A program made the position numbers and the translations under genes. This document shows, piece after piece, positions 16,316 through 23,427 of a DNA stretch of 23,524 nt (positions are counted from its first letter, which is position 1; each line of letters opens with the position of its first letter). The notes beneath the pieces are model-generated. The model saw only the letters and a program-made list of their open reading frames with translations, was not told where the DNA came from and made no database searches. The DNA comes from an uncultured Rubrivivax sp. (lineage in GTDB: Bacteria > Pseudomonadota > Gammaproteobacteria > Burkholderiales > Burkholderiaceae_C): assembly GCA_937975735.1 (NCBI GenBank), contig CALJUI010000407.1, forward strand, positions 1 through 23,524, given 5' to 3'.

Positions 16316-16738
16316 ATGGGTCTCAAAGGTTCCAAGACCGAGCAAAACCTGAAGGATGCCTTCGCGGGCGAATCGCAGGCCAACCGCCGCTACCTCTACT
16401 TCGCGAACAAGGCCGACATCGAGGGCCAGAACGACGTCGCCGCGCTGTTCCGCTCCACCGCCGAAGGCGAGACGGGCCACGCGCACGGTCACCTCGAGTT
16501 CCTCGAGCAGGGCTCGGGCGACCCGGCCACCGGCCTGCCGATCGGCTCGAGCCGAGACAACCTGAAGGCCGCCGTCGCCGGTGAGACGCACGAGTACACC
16601 GACATGTACCCGGGCATGGCCAAGACCGCGCGCGAGGAAGGCTTCGACGAGATCGCGGACTGGTTCGAGACGCTGGCCAAGGCCGAGCGTTCGCACGCCA
16701 ACCGCTACCAGAAGGCGCTGGACGCGCTCGCCGACTGA
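16316..16738 (+). CDS. Rubrerythrin family di-iron protein (no rubredoxin domain)
   Basis: Ferritin-like four-helix di-iron protein of 140 residues, probably a peroxide-reducing or iron-handling enzyme of the cytoplasm. Likely metal ligands by position are Glu19 (AGESQAN), Glu52 and His55 (EGETGHAHGH), Glu90 and Glu93 (GETHEY), Glu124 and His127 (AERSHANR), the usual rubrerythrin set. The C-terminal rubredoxin domain of classical rubrerythrins is missing, so electrons must come from another protein. The next gene encodes a multi-Fe-S protein that could supply them. The ATG follows CAGGAG by six bases. A strong hairpin follows the gene. Confidence 0.93.
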   Translation: MGLKGSKTEQNLKDAFAGESQANRRYLYFANKADIEGQNDVAALFRSTAEGETGHAHGHLEFLEQGSGDPATGLPIGSSRDNLKAAVAGETHEYTDMYPGMAKTAREEGFDEIADWFETLAKAERSHANRYQKALDALAD

Positions 16739-16757
16739 AGCCGGCGCTGCCTTCGAG

Positions 16758-16790
16758 GAACAAGGGGCTTCGCGCCCCTTGTTCGTTTGT
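16758..16790 (+). terminator. Hairpin terminator or attenuator after rubrerythrin
   Basis: GAACAAGGGGC (16758-16768) and GCCCCTTGTTC (16774-16784) are perfect 11-bp arms around a 5-nt loop, followed by GTTTGT. The T-run is short, so termination may be partial. That would give much rubrerythrin mRNA and less of the downstream Fe-S and DUF3501 genes. Confidence 0.7.
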
Positions 16791-16829
16791 CGACTGACCT
16801 GCGAACCCGCGAGAAGAAGGACCATCCCC

Positions 16830-18170
16830 ATGCGCGAAGGCAACCTGGAAGCGCCGACCCGGCACCCGATCGACTGGCAGAGCCCGGACTTCTACGACGA
16901 GTCCAAGGCGCTGGCAGAGATGGAGCGCGTGTTCGACATCTGCCACGGCTGCCGGCGCTGCGTCAGCCTGTGCAAGAGCTTCCCGACCCTGTTCGATCTC
17001 GTCGACGAGACCGACGACGGCGAGGTGCACGGTGTCAAGAAGGAGGCCTACTGGAGCGTCGTCGACCAGTGCTACCTGTGCGACCTGTGCTACATGACGA
17101 AGTGCCCGTACACGCCGCCGCACGAGTGGAACCTCGACTTCCCGCATCTGATGCTGCGCGCCAAGGCGATCAAGCACAAGAAGGGCGAGGTCAAGGCCGG
17201 CGAGAAGTTCCTGGCCTCCACCGACGTGCACGGCAGCTTCGCCGGCATCCCGGTGGTGGTGCAGACGGTCAACGCGATCAACCGCACGAAGACCGCGCGC
17301 AAGCTGATGGACAAGACCCTGGGCGTGCACCCGGACGCCTGGATGCCCGAACTGGCGACCCGGCGCTTCCGCTGGAGCGCGGCCAAGAGCGCGACCACGG
17401 TGGTCACGAACGGCGAGCGCACGCCGGGCAAGGTGGCGATCTTCTCGACCTGCTACGTCAACTACAACGAGCCCGGCATCGGCCACGACCTGCTGCGCGT
17501 GCTCGAGCACAACGCCGTGCCCTACGTCATCGTCGACAAGGAATCCTGCTGCGGCATGCCCAAGCTCGAACTCGGCGACCTCGACGCGGTGGCCAGGCAC
17601 AAGGCCGCCAACATGCCGGTGCTGGCGAAGTATGCGAAGGAAGGCTACGCCATCCTCAGCGCGATCCCGAGCTGCACGCTGATGTTCAAGCAGGAGCTGC
17701 CGCTGATGTTCCCCGACTGCGCCGACACGCAGGCGGTGAAGAAGGCGATGTTCGACCCCTTCGAGTACCTGGTCGCGCGGCACAAGGACGGCCTGCTGAA
17801 GACCGACTTCAAGAACCCGCTCGGCAAGGTCAGCTACCACATTCCCTGCCACGGCCGGGTGCAGAACATCGGCAAGAAGACCGAGGAGATGTTCAAGCTG
17901 ATCGGCCAGAGCGTGACCGTCACGCTCAACACCGTCGAGCGCTGCTCGGGCCACGCCGGCACCTACGGCGTGAAGACGCCGACCCACCCGGTGGCGATGA
18001 AGATCGGCCAGCCGGTGTTCAAGGCCATGGCCAAGGACGAGCCGGACGTCATCAGCAGCGACTGCGCACTCGCCGGCCACCACATCGCGCAGGGCATGAC
18101 CGGCAACGGCGCGTCGCCGAAGGCGCTGGCCCACCCGCTCAGCCTGATGCGACAGGCCTACGGCCTTTGA
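16830..18170 (+). CDS. Heterodisulfide reductase-like (GlpC/HdrD-type) Fe-S protein
   Basis: Cytoplasmic Fe-S protein of 446 residues. The N-terminus has two 4Fe-4S motifs: Cys38, 41, 44, 48 (CHGCRRCVSLC) and Cys81, 84, 87, 92 (CYLCDLCYMTKCP). The C-terminal half has cysteine-rich (CCG-type) domain features: STCYVNYNEPG and ESCCGMPKLELGD, then IPCHGRVQ, ERCSGHAGTYG and SSDCALAGHH. This layout resembles HdrD, GlpC and LutA-like redox proteins. No membrane segment is seen. The ATG at 16830 is chosen because the frame before it overlaps rubrerythrin. It sits between rubrerythrin and DUF3501 and probably passes electrons to rubrerythrin; that role is inference. Confidence 0.9.
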   Translation: MREGNLEAPTRHPIDWQSPDFYDESKALAEMERVFDICHGCRRCVSLCKSFPTLFDLVDETDDGEVHGVKKEAYWSVVDQCYLCDLCYMTKCPYTPPHEWNLDFPHLMLRAKAIKHKKGEVKAGEKFLASTDVHGSFAGIPVVVQTVNAINRTKTARKLMDKTLGVHPDAWMPELATRRFRWSAAKSATTVVTNGERTPGKVAIFSTCYVNYNEPGIGHDLLRVLEHNAVPYVIVDKESCCGMPKLELGDLDAVARHKAANMPVLAKYAKEGYAILSAIPSCTLMFKQELPLMFPDCADTQAVKKAMFDPFEYLVARHKDGLLKTDFKNPLGKVSYHIPCHGRVQNIGKKTEEMFKLIGQSVTVTLNTVERCSGHAGTYGVKTPTHPVAMKIGQPVFKAMAKDEPDVISSDCALAGHHIAQGMTGNGASPKALAHPLSLMRQAYGL

Positions 18171-18183
18171 GGAGACCCACCCC

Positions 18184-18762
18184 ATGACCATCACCCGAGA
18201 CAGCCTGCTGACGCTGGAGGCCTACGCGAAGATCCGCAAGAGCAGCAAGCCCGACGCGATCGCGCACCGCAAGCGGCGCAGCGTCGCGCTGGGCGACCAC
18301 GTCACATTGCAATTCGAGGACGAGACGACGATCCGCCGCCAGATCCAGGAGATGCTGCACATCGAGAAGATCTTCGACGAGGAAGGCATCGAAGGCGAGA
18401 TCGAGGCCTACGCGCCGCTGGTGCCCGACGGCAGCAACTGGAAGGCGACGATGCTGATCGAGTACCCCGACGTGCACGAGCGCAAGCGCGAACTCGCGCG
18501 CCTGATCGGCATCGAGGACCGCATGTTCGTCGAGGTCGAGGGCCACCCGCGCATCTACGCGGTCGCCGACGAGGACCTCGACCGCGAGAACGAGGAGAAG
18601 ACCTCGGCGGTGCACTTCGTGCGCTTCGAGTTCCCGAAGGCGGCGCGAGACGCGGTGCGCGCCGGCGCCTCGGTCAAGCTCGGTTGCGACCACAAGAACT
18701 ATCCGGCGCACGTGACCATCGCGCCGGAGACGCTGGCCAGCCTGGCAGGCGACCTGCGCTAG
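18184..18762 (+). CDS. DUF3501 family protein
   Basis: Protein of 192 residues beginning MTITRDSLLTLEAYAKIRKS, with DHVTLQFEDETTIRRQIQEM, HIEKIFDEEGIEGEIEAYAP and SAVHFVRFEFP, the sequence type assigned to DUF3501. No cysteine pair, signal peptide or membrane segment is visible; its single cysteine is near the C-terminus in KLGCDHKNY. It starts 13 bp after the Fe-S protein with GAGGAG as ribosome site, so it is in the same operon. The function is unknown. The family is usually found with rubrerythrin and the HDR-like Fe-S protein, as far as I recall, which suggests a role in the same peroxide or redox pathway. Confidence 0.88.
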   Translation: MTITRDSLLTLEAYAKIRKSSKPDAIAHRKRRSVALGDHVTLQFEDETTIRRQIQEMLHIEKIFDEEGIEGEIEAYAPLVPDGSNWKATMLIEYPDVHERKRELARLIGIEDRMFVEVEGHPRIYAVADEDLDRENEEKTSAVHFVRFEFPKAARDAVRAGASVKLGCDHKNYPAHVTIAPETLASLAGDLR

Positions 18763-18786
18763 GACTCCCGCGCGGTTGCGGCGACC

Positions 18787-19734
18787 TCAGGCCATCGGTC
18801 TGCGGACCATCTCCAGGACCTTGCCGGCGTCCAGCGTGCGCGCTTGTTGCTGAATCTGAGGCAGCGCCTGCTGCTGCAACTGGCGCGCACCGACCATCAG
18901 CTCCTGGTACGTCTGCTGCAGCAGCGCCGTGCTCATTTGCCGTCCGCCGCCGTAGTAGCGCACGGCCAGCTGCCCCAGCGCGTAGGTGGTGGCGAAGCTC
19001 ATCGCCATGCCCGCGCCCACGCTGCCCAGGCCGCGGCCCAGCCCGCCCAGCACCGAACCCAGCAGCCCGCCCACCAGCTTGCGGCCGAACTGCTCCAGGT
19101 ATTGCCCGGTCAGGCCGACTCCGGCCGTGGCGATGAACTCCTTGACCATGCCGGCGTCGATGTCGCGGATGCCGTGGGCCTGGGCGATGCCGTGAACCAT
19201 CTTTACCTGCAGCGGGATGATGGCGACGCTGGCCCAGCTCTGCGGCAGCAGTTCCAGTGCGCCGCAGAGCACGGCGCGATTGAAGATGGTCTTGTCCAGC
19301 GCCGTGCGGTCGATGGCGGTCGCAGCGGCCACGCCGGCAATCGCGGCCCCAGGCGCGTCGGTCTCGCGGGCCAGGTCGTCGACCTGCGCTTCGAACGCCG
19401 TGTCCACGGTGCCACCGAGTTTGGCCTTCAGCCGGGCCAGGAACGCGCGCTCAGCGGGCGTCTGCACGCCGTCGGCGTCGCACACGCACACCGCCAGCTC
19501 GTAGGCCAACTGGCGCTGCGCCGGCGCCTTCAGCACGGCCACGGCTTCGGGCAGGCCCAGGCGCTCGAGCAGCACGTCCTGCATCAGTGCCGGAACGTTC
19601 AGCCCGGTGGCCTGGCCGCCCAGCGTGGTGGCGATGCGCTTGACCTCCTCGCGCTCGGTGTCGGATTTGTCGCCATCGGCAAAGGCGGCCATCAAGGCCA
19701 GGGCGAGCAGGGCGCGTTGCTCTTCAGCGGACAT
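18787..19734 (-). CDS. TerB-like / DUF697 two-domain membrane-associated protein
   Basis: Protein of 315 residues. The N-terminal part (about 1-110) resembles TerB-like tellurite-resistance domains, with repeats of the pattern MAAFADGDKSDTEREEVKRI and VCDADGVQTPAERAFL. The middle (about 140-215), with IFNRAVLCGALELLPQSWAS and GIRDIDAGMVKEFIAT, resembles DUF697 (YcjF-type). A glycine-rich hydrophobic stretch follows (GGLLGSVLGGLGRG), then a Gln-rich tail. The ATG at 19734 has AAGGAG seven bases upstream and is preferred over the TTG at 19740. The function is unknown; envelope stress is a guess. It is convergent with DUF3501 and downstream of ahpF. Confidence 0.8.
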   Translation of the reverse strand: MSAEEQRALLALALMAAFADGDKSDTEREEVKRIATTLGGQATGLNVPALMQDVLLERLGLPEAVAVLKAPAQRQLAYELAVCVCDADGVQTPAERAFLARLKAKLGGTVDTAFEAQVDDLARETDAPGAAIAGVAAATAIDRTALDKTIFNRAVLCGALELLPQSWASVAIIPLQVKMVHGIAQAHGIRDIDAGMVKEFIATAGVGLTGQYLEQFGRKLVGGLLGSVLGGLGRGLGSVGAGMAMSFATTYALGQLAVRYYGGGRQMSTALLQQTYQELMVGARQLQQQALPQIQQQARTLDAGKVLEMVRRPMA

Positions 19735-19811
19735 GGCCAATCTCCTTCAGGTCATGCGGAACCATCCGCGCATTGTCGCCAGCGGCGGCCGGCGACGGAC
19801 CTTGCACCCGC

Positions 19812-21368
19812 TCAGCCTTGCCGGATCAGGTGGTCGAAGGCGCTCAGCGCGGCCTTCGAGCCTTCGCCGGCGGCGATCACGATCTGCTTGTAGGGCACCG
19901 TCGTCGCGTCGCCGGCGGCGAACACGCCTGGCAGGCTGGTGGCACACCTTTCGTCGACGATGATCTCGCCGTAGCGACTGAGCTCGACCGTGCCCTTCAG
20001 GAACTCGGTGTTCGGCACCAGCCCGATCTGCACGAAGACGCCGGCCAGGTCGACGCGGTGCGACGTGCCGCTGGCGCGGTCGGTGAACACCAGGCCGTCC
20101 ACCTTCTGGCCGTCGCCGGTGATCTCGGTCGTCTGCGCGTTCCGGTGCACCGTGACGTTGGGCAGGCTCAGCAGCTTCTTGACGAGCACCGCGTCGGCCT
20201 TCAGCTCGGGCGCGAACTCGATCAGCGTCACGTGGCGCACGACGCCGGCGAGGTCGATCGCCGCCTCGACGCCGGAGTTGCCGCCGCCGATCACCGCGAC
20301 GTCGCGGCCCTTGAACAGCGGGCCGTCGCAGTGTGGGCAATAGGCCACGCCCTTGTTCGCGTATTCCGCCTCGCCGGGCACGCCGACCTTGCGCCAGCGC
20401 GCACCGGTGGCCAGGATCACGCTGCGACTCGTCAGCGCCGCGCCGTTGTCCAGCGTGACGGTGATGGGCCCGCCGGTCTGCGGCGCCGGCTCGAGCGCTG
20501 CGACGCGCTGGCCGTTCATGATGTCGACTTCGTTGGCGCGCACCTGCGCCTCCAGCGCGGCGGCGAACTGCGGGCCCTCGGTGTGCATCACAGAGATGTA
20601 GTTGTCGATGCCCAGCGTGTCCAGCGTCTGGCCGCCGAAGCGCTCGGCGATCACGCCGGTGCGGATGCCCTTGCGCGCGGCGTAGACCGCGGCGGCAGCG
20701 CCGGCCGGGCCGCCGCCGACGATCAGCACGTCGAACGGATCCTTCGCGCCCAGCTTGGCGGCGTCGCGCGCGGCCGCGCCGGTGTCGACCTTGGCCAGGA
20801 TCTCCTCCAGCGTCATGCGGCCGCTGGCGAAGGGCTCACCGTTCAGGAAGACGCTCGGCACGGCCATGATCTGGCGCTGTTCGACCTCGGCCTTGAACAG
20901 ACCGCCGTCGACCATGACGTGCGAGATGCGCGGGTTCAGCACCGCCATCAGGTTCAGCGCCTGCACGACGTCGGGGCAGTTGTGGCAGGTCAGCGAGATG
21001 TAGGTCTCGAAGCGCAGGTCGGCATCGAGCGAGCGGATCTGCTCGATCACGTCGGCCTCGACCTTGGGCGGGTGGCCGCCGGCCTGCAGCAGCGAGAGCA
21101 CCAGCGACGTGAACTCGTGGCCCATCGGGATGGCGGCGAAGTGCACGCCCATGCCGGCGCCGGCGTGCGTGACCTGGAACGAGGGCACACGCTCGGCGGT
21201 GCCGTCCCAGCGCAGCGTGACCTGCTTGCTCAGGCCGTCGAGGTCCTGCAGGAACTCGCGCATCTCCTGCGCGTCGGGGCCGTCGTCCAGTGTCGCGATC
21301 ACTTCGACCGGCTGCGTCACGCGCTGCAGATAGGTCTGGAGCTGGGTCTTCAGGTTGGCATCGAGCAT
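19812..21368 (-). CDS. ahpF: AhpF: alkyl hydroperoxide reductase subunit F
   Basis: Flavoprotein disulfide reductase of 518 residues that passes electrons from NADH through FAD to AhpC. The N-terminal tandem thioredoxin-like domain holds the redox pair Cys128/Cys131 (CHNC). The FAD motif GGGPAGAAAA is near 218, the active-site pair Cys344/Cys347 is in YCPHCDGP, the NAD motif GGGNSGVEAA near 357, and the C-terminal FAD segment GVFAAGDAT is present. The ATG at 21368 has AAGGAG and fits the family start MLDANLKTQLQTYL; the longer frame is not used. It lies 151 bp downstream of ahpC on the same strand. Confidence 0.96.
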   Translation of the reverse strand: MLDANLKTQLQTYLQRVTQPVEVIATLDDGPDAQEMREFLQDLDGLSKQVTLRWDGTAERVPSFQVTHAGAGMGVHFAAIPMGHEFTSLVLSLLQAGGHPPKVEADVIEQIRSLDADLRFETYISLTCHNCPDVVQALNLMAVLNPRISHVMVDGGLFKAEVEQRQIMAVPSVFLNGEPFASGRMTLEEILAKVDTGAAARDAAKLGAKDPFDVLIVGGGPAGAAAAVYAARKGIRTGVIAERFGGQTLDTLGIDNYISVMHTEGPQFAAALEAQVRANEVDIMNGQRVAALEPAPQTGGPITVTLDNGAALTSRSVILATGARWRKVGVPGEAEYANKGVAYCPHCDGPLFKGRDVAVIGGGNSGVEAAIDLAGVVRHVTLIEFAPELKADAVLVKKLLSLPNVTVHRNAQTTEITGDGQKVDGLVFTDRASGTSHRVDLAGVFVQIGLVPNTEFLKGTVELSRYGEIIVDERCATSLPGVFAAGDATTVPYKQIVIAAGEGSKAALSAFDHLIRQG

Positions 21369-21413
21369 GGCGGGTCTCCTTGAAAGCGTTCGGGGCAGGG
21401 CGCTGCCGGCCCG

Positions 21414-21502
21414 GTCGCCAGCAGCCACGGAAGAGCCGCTGGCGACTGGGTCGGTGTGATCCAGTCGAGAGGGCGGGCCGGCCGTGCCGTCGGAACGGCC
21501 GG
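21414..21502 (-). other. Two stem-loops between ahpC and ahpF
   Basis: The ahpC-ahpF spacer holds two perfect 8-bp stems. One is TCGCCAGC (21415-21422) with GCTGGCGA (21438-21445). The other is CCGGCCGT (21478-21485) with ACGGCCGG (21495-21502). Neither is followed by a T-run on the minus strand, so they are not classic terminators. They may stabilise the upstream ahpC message or reduce read-through into ahpF. Confidence 0.5.
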
Positions 21503-21519
21503 GCTCGCCGGGGGCGGGC

Positions 21520-22083
21520 TTAGATCTTGCCCACGAGGTCCAGCGACGGGGTCAGCGTCTTGGCACCCTCGTTCCACTTCGCCGGGCAGACCTGGCCCGG
21601 GTTCTTGGCGACGTACTGCGCCGCCTTGAGCTTGCGCAGCGTCTCCTTCATGTCGCGCGCGATGCTGTTGTCGTGGATCTCGGCCGTCTTGATCACGCCT
21701 TCGGGGTTCACCAGGAAGGTGCCGCGCAGCGCCATGCCTTCCTCCTCGATGTGCACGCCGAACATGCGCGTCAGCTGGTGCGTCGGGTCGCCGACGAGCG
21801 GGAACTGCGCCTTGCCGACCGCCGGCGAGGTCTCGTGCCAGACCTTGTGCGCGAAGTGCGAGTCGGTCGTGACGATGTAGACCTCGGTCTCGAGCTTGCG
21901 GAAGGCCTCGTAGTTGTCGGCCGCGTCCTCGACCTCGGTCGGGCAGTTGAAGGTGAAGGCCGCCGGCATGAAGACGAAGGCCGACCAGCGGCCCTGCAGG
22001 TCCTTCTCGGTGACCTCGATGAACTCACCGTTCTTGAAGGCCTGGACCTTGAAGGGCTGGACGGTGCTGTTGATGATCGACAT
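21520..22083 (-). CDS. ahpC: AhpC: alkyl hydroperoxide reductase peroxiredoxin subunit
   Basis: Typical 2-Cys peroxiredoxin of 187 residues that reduces hydrogen peroxide, organic peroxides and peroxynitrite. The peroxidatic Cys47 is in FTFNCPTE and the resolving Cys166 in GQVCPAKW. MSIINSTVQPFKVQAFKNGE is the expected N-terminus, and the length matches the E. coli protein (187). FNCPTEVED differs slightly from the usual F-V-C-P-T-E-L-E-D. The ATG at 22083 has AAGGAG seven bases upstream; the longer frame overlaps the regulatory region. ahpF follows on the same strand. Regulation by OxyR is common in the family; repeats upstream of the gene could be such a site. Confidence 0.97.
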   Translation of the reverse strand: MSIINSTVQPFKVQAFKNGEFIEVTEKDLQGRWSAFVFMPAAFTFNCPTEVEDAADNYEAFRKLETEVYIVTTDSHFAHKVWHETSPAVGKAQFPLVGDPTHQLTRMFGVHIEEEGMALRGTFLVNPEGVIKTAEIHDNSIARDMKETLRKLKAAQYVAKNPGQVCPAKWNEGAKTLTPSLDLVGKI

Positions 22084-22172
22084 GAAAGACTCCTTTTCGG
22101 TTCGGGGAATGCAGTGATCTCTGCGACAGCGCCTATTCTGTGTGCGCTGCAGCATTGAGTGGATTGATTGAG

Positions 22173-22197
22173 TCGATGATGGGAATCGAAGTTCCCA
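22173..22197. promoter_or_regulatory. Nested inverted repeats upstream of ahpC
   Basis: TCGAT-N7-ATCGA (22173-22189) has the T-N11-A style of LysR-family sites, the family of OxyR. Overlapping it, TGGGAA-N6-TTCCCA spans 22180-22197. Both lie about 90-115 bp upstream of the ahpC ATG in AT-richer DNA, next to TCAATCAATC-type repeats. I cannot match the OxyR consensus confidently. Confidence 0.4.
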
Positions 22198-22207
22198 ATG
22201 ACCCCGC

Positions 22208-23077
22208 CTAGCGCCTGCGCCAGCCGTCGGCCGTGTACAGCCCCAGCGCGGCCCAGATCAGGCCGAAGCCGATCGCGCGGTCGGCGCTGAAGGGCTCGTG
22301 ATAGACGAACACGCCGATCAGGAACTGCAGCGTCGGGCCCAGGTACTGCAGCAGGCCCAGCGTGGCCAGCGTCAGCCGCCGCGCGCCGATGCCGAACAGC
22401 AGCAGCGGCACCGCGGTGAACGGGCCGGCCAGCAGCAGCCAGCCGAGCGTGGCGCCGTCGCCTTCGACGAGCATGCCCCGGCCCTGCCAGGTCCACCACC
22501 CGATCAGCGCCAGCGCCAGCGGCGCCTGCATCAGCGTCTCCAGGCCCAGGCCCTCCAGCGCACCCAGCGGCGCGGTCTTGCGCAGCAGGCCGTACAGCCC
22601 GAAGGTGGCGGCCAGCACCAGCGCCACCCAGGGCCAGGTGCCGGCACCCAGCACCAGCCAGAGAACGCCGGCGGCGGCCAGCGCCACCGCGGTCCACTGC
22701 ACCGGCCGCAGCCGCTCGTGCAGGAAGACGAAGCCGAGCAGCACGTTGAACAGCGGGTTGATGAAATAGCCCAGGCTCGCGTCGAGGATGCGGTCGTGGC
22801 TGACCGCCCAGACGTAGACGAGCCAATTGCTGCTCAAGAGCAGCGCGCTGGCGGCGAACACCGCCAGCGTGCGCGGCGTCGTCAGCGCCGCGCGCAGCAC
22901 CGCCAGCCGGCGCATCGCCAGCAGGGGGACCGTCGCGAGGACCAGGGAGCCCAGCGAGCGGTGGGCGACGATCTCCAGCGCCGGCACCGCGGCGATCTGC
23001 TTGATGTACAGGGGGAAGACGCCCCACAGCACGTAGGCGAGGGCGGCGGCGAGGGCGCCGAGGTGGGGGCCGGGCAT
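22208..23077 (-). CDS. rarD: EamA family transporter, RarD type
   Basis: Drug/metabolite transporter superfamily permease of 289 residues with about ten membrane segments. The segments AYVLWGVFPLYIKQI, IVAHRSLGSL, SSNWLVYVWAVSHDRILDAS and LGYFINPLFNVLLGFVFLHE are the RarD signature, as is LLQYLGPTLQFLIGVFVYHE in the second half. RarD was linked to chloramphenicol sensitivity in early work; the natural substrate is not known. The start at 23077 fits the family N-terminus. It is divergent from the MoaD-like gene, with only 40 bp between starts, so their promoters must overlap. It is unrelated in position to ahpC, which has its own regulatory region. Confidence 0.93.
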   Translation of the reverse strand: MPGPHLGALAAALAYVLWGVFPLYIKQIAAVPALEIVAHRSLGSLVLATVPLLAMRRLAVLRAALTTPRTLAVFAASALLLSSNWLVYVWAVSHDRILDASLGYFINPLFNVLLGFVFLHERLRPVQWTAVALAAAGVLWLVLGAGTWPWVALVLAATFGLYGLLRKTAPLGALEGLGLETLMQAPLALALIGWWTWQGRGMLVEGDGATLGWLLLAGPFTAVPLLLFGIGARRLTLATLGLLQYLGPTLQFLIGVFVYHEPFSADRAIGFGLIWAALGLYTADGWRRR

Positions 23078-23117
23078 GGCGCATTGTCAAGCCGGGCCTG
23101 CCGGACCATCATCGGCC

Positions 23118-23387
23118 ATGCCCCGGATCCAGTTCACGCCGCAGCTGCGCCGATTCACCGAGACGCCGATCGTCGACTGCGACGCCGCCGTGCTGCGCGA
23201 CGCACTCGAGGCCGCGTTCGACGCCAATCCGCGACTGCGCGGCTACGTGCTCGACGACCAGGGGCACGTGCGGCCGAATGTCGTCGTCTTCGTCGACGGA
23301 CGGCGCAGCGACGACCGGGTCGCCTTGGCCGACCCCCTGGCGCCGCACAGCGAGGTCCACGTGATGCAGGCCCTGTCGGGGGGCTGA
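23118..23387 (+). CDS. MoaD/ThiS-like small sulfur-carrier-type protein
   Basis: Small protein of 89 residues starting MPRIQFTPQLRRFTETP, with LRDALEAAFDANPRLRGYVL and a segment PNVVVFVDGRR, ending in LSGG. Length, beta-grasp pattern and the terminal Gly-Gly are those of MoaD/ThiS/ubiquitin-like carriers, in which the last glycine is adenylated and thiocarboxylated. No molybdopterin or thiamine gene is nearby, so the sulfur acceptor is unknown. The ATG at 23118 is preferred over the frame start upstream, which overlaps the divergent rarD start. The gene is followed 40 bp later by an exported protein. Confidence 0.82.
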   Translation: MPRIQFTPQLRRFTETPIVDCDAAVLRDALEAAFDANPRLRGYVLDDQGHVRPNVVVFVDGRRSDDRVALADPLAPHSEVHVMQALSGG

Positions 23388-23427
23388 GCGCGCGGCCGCG
23401 GCGACAATGGGCCCCTAGGAGTTGCAG

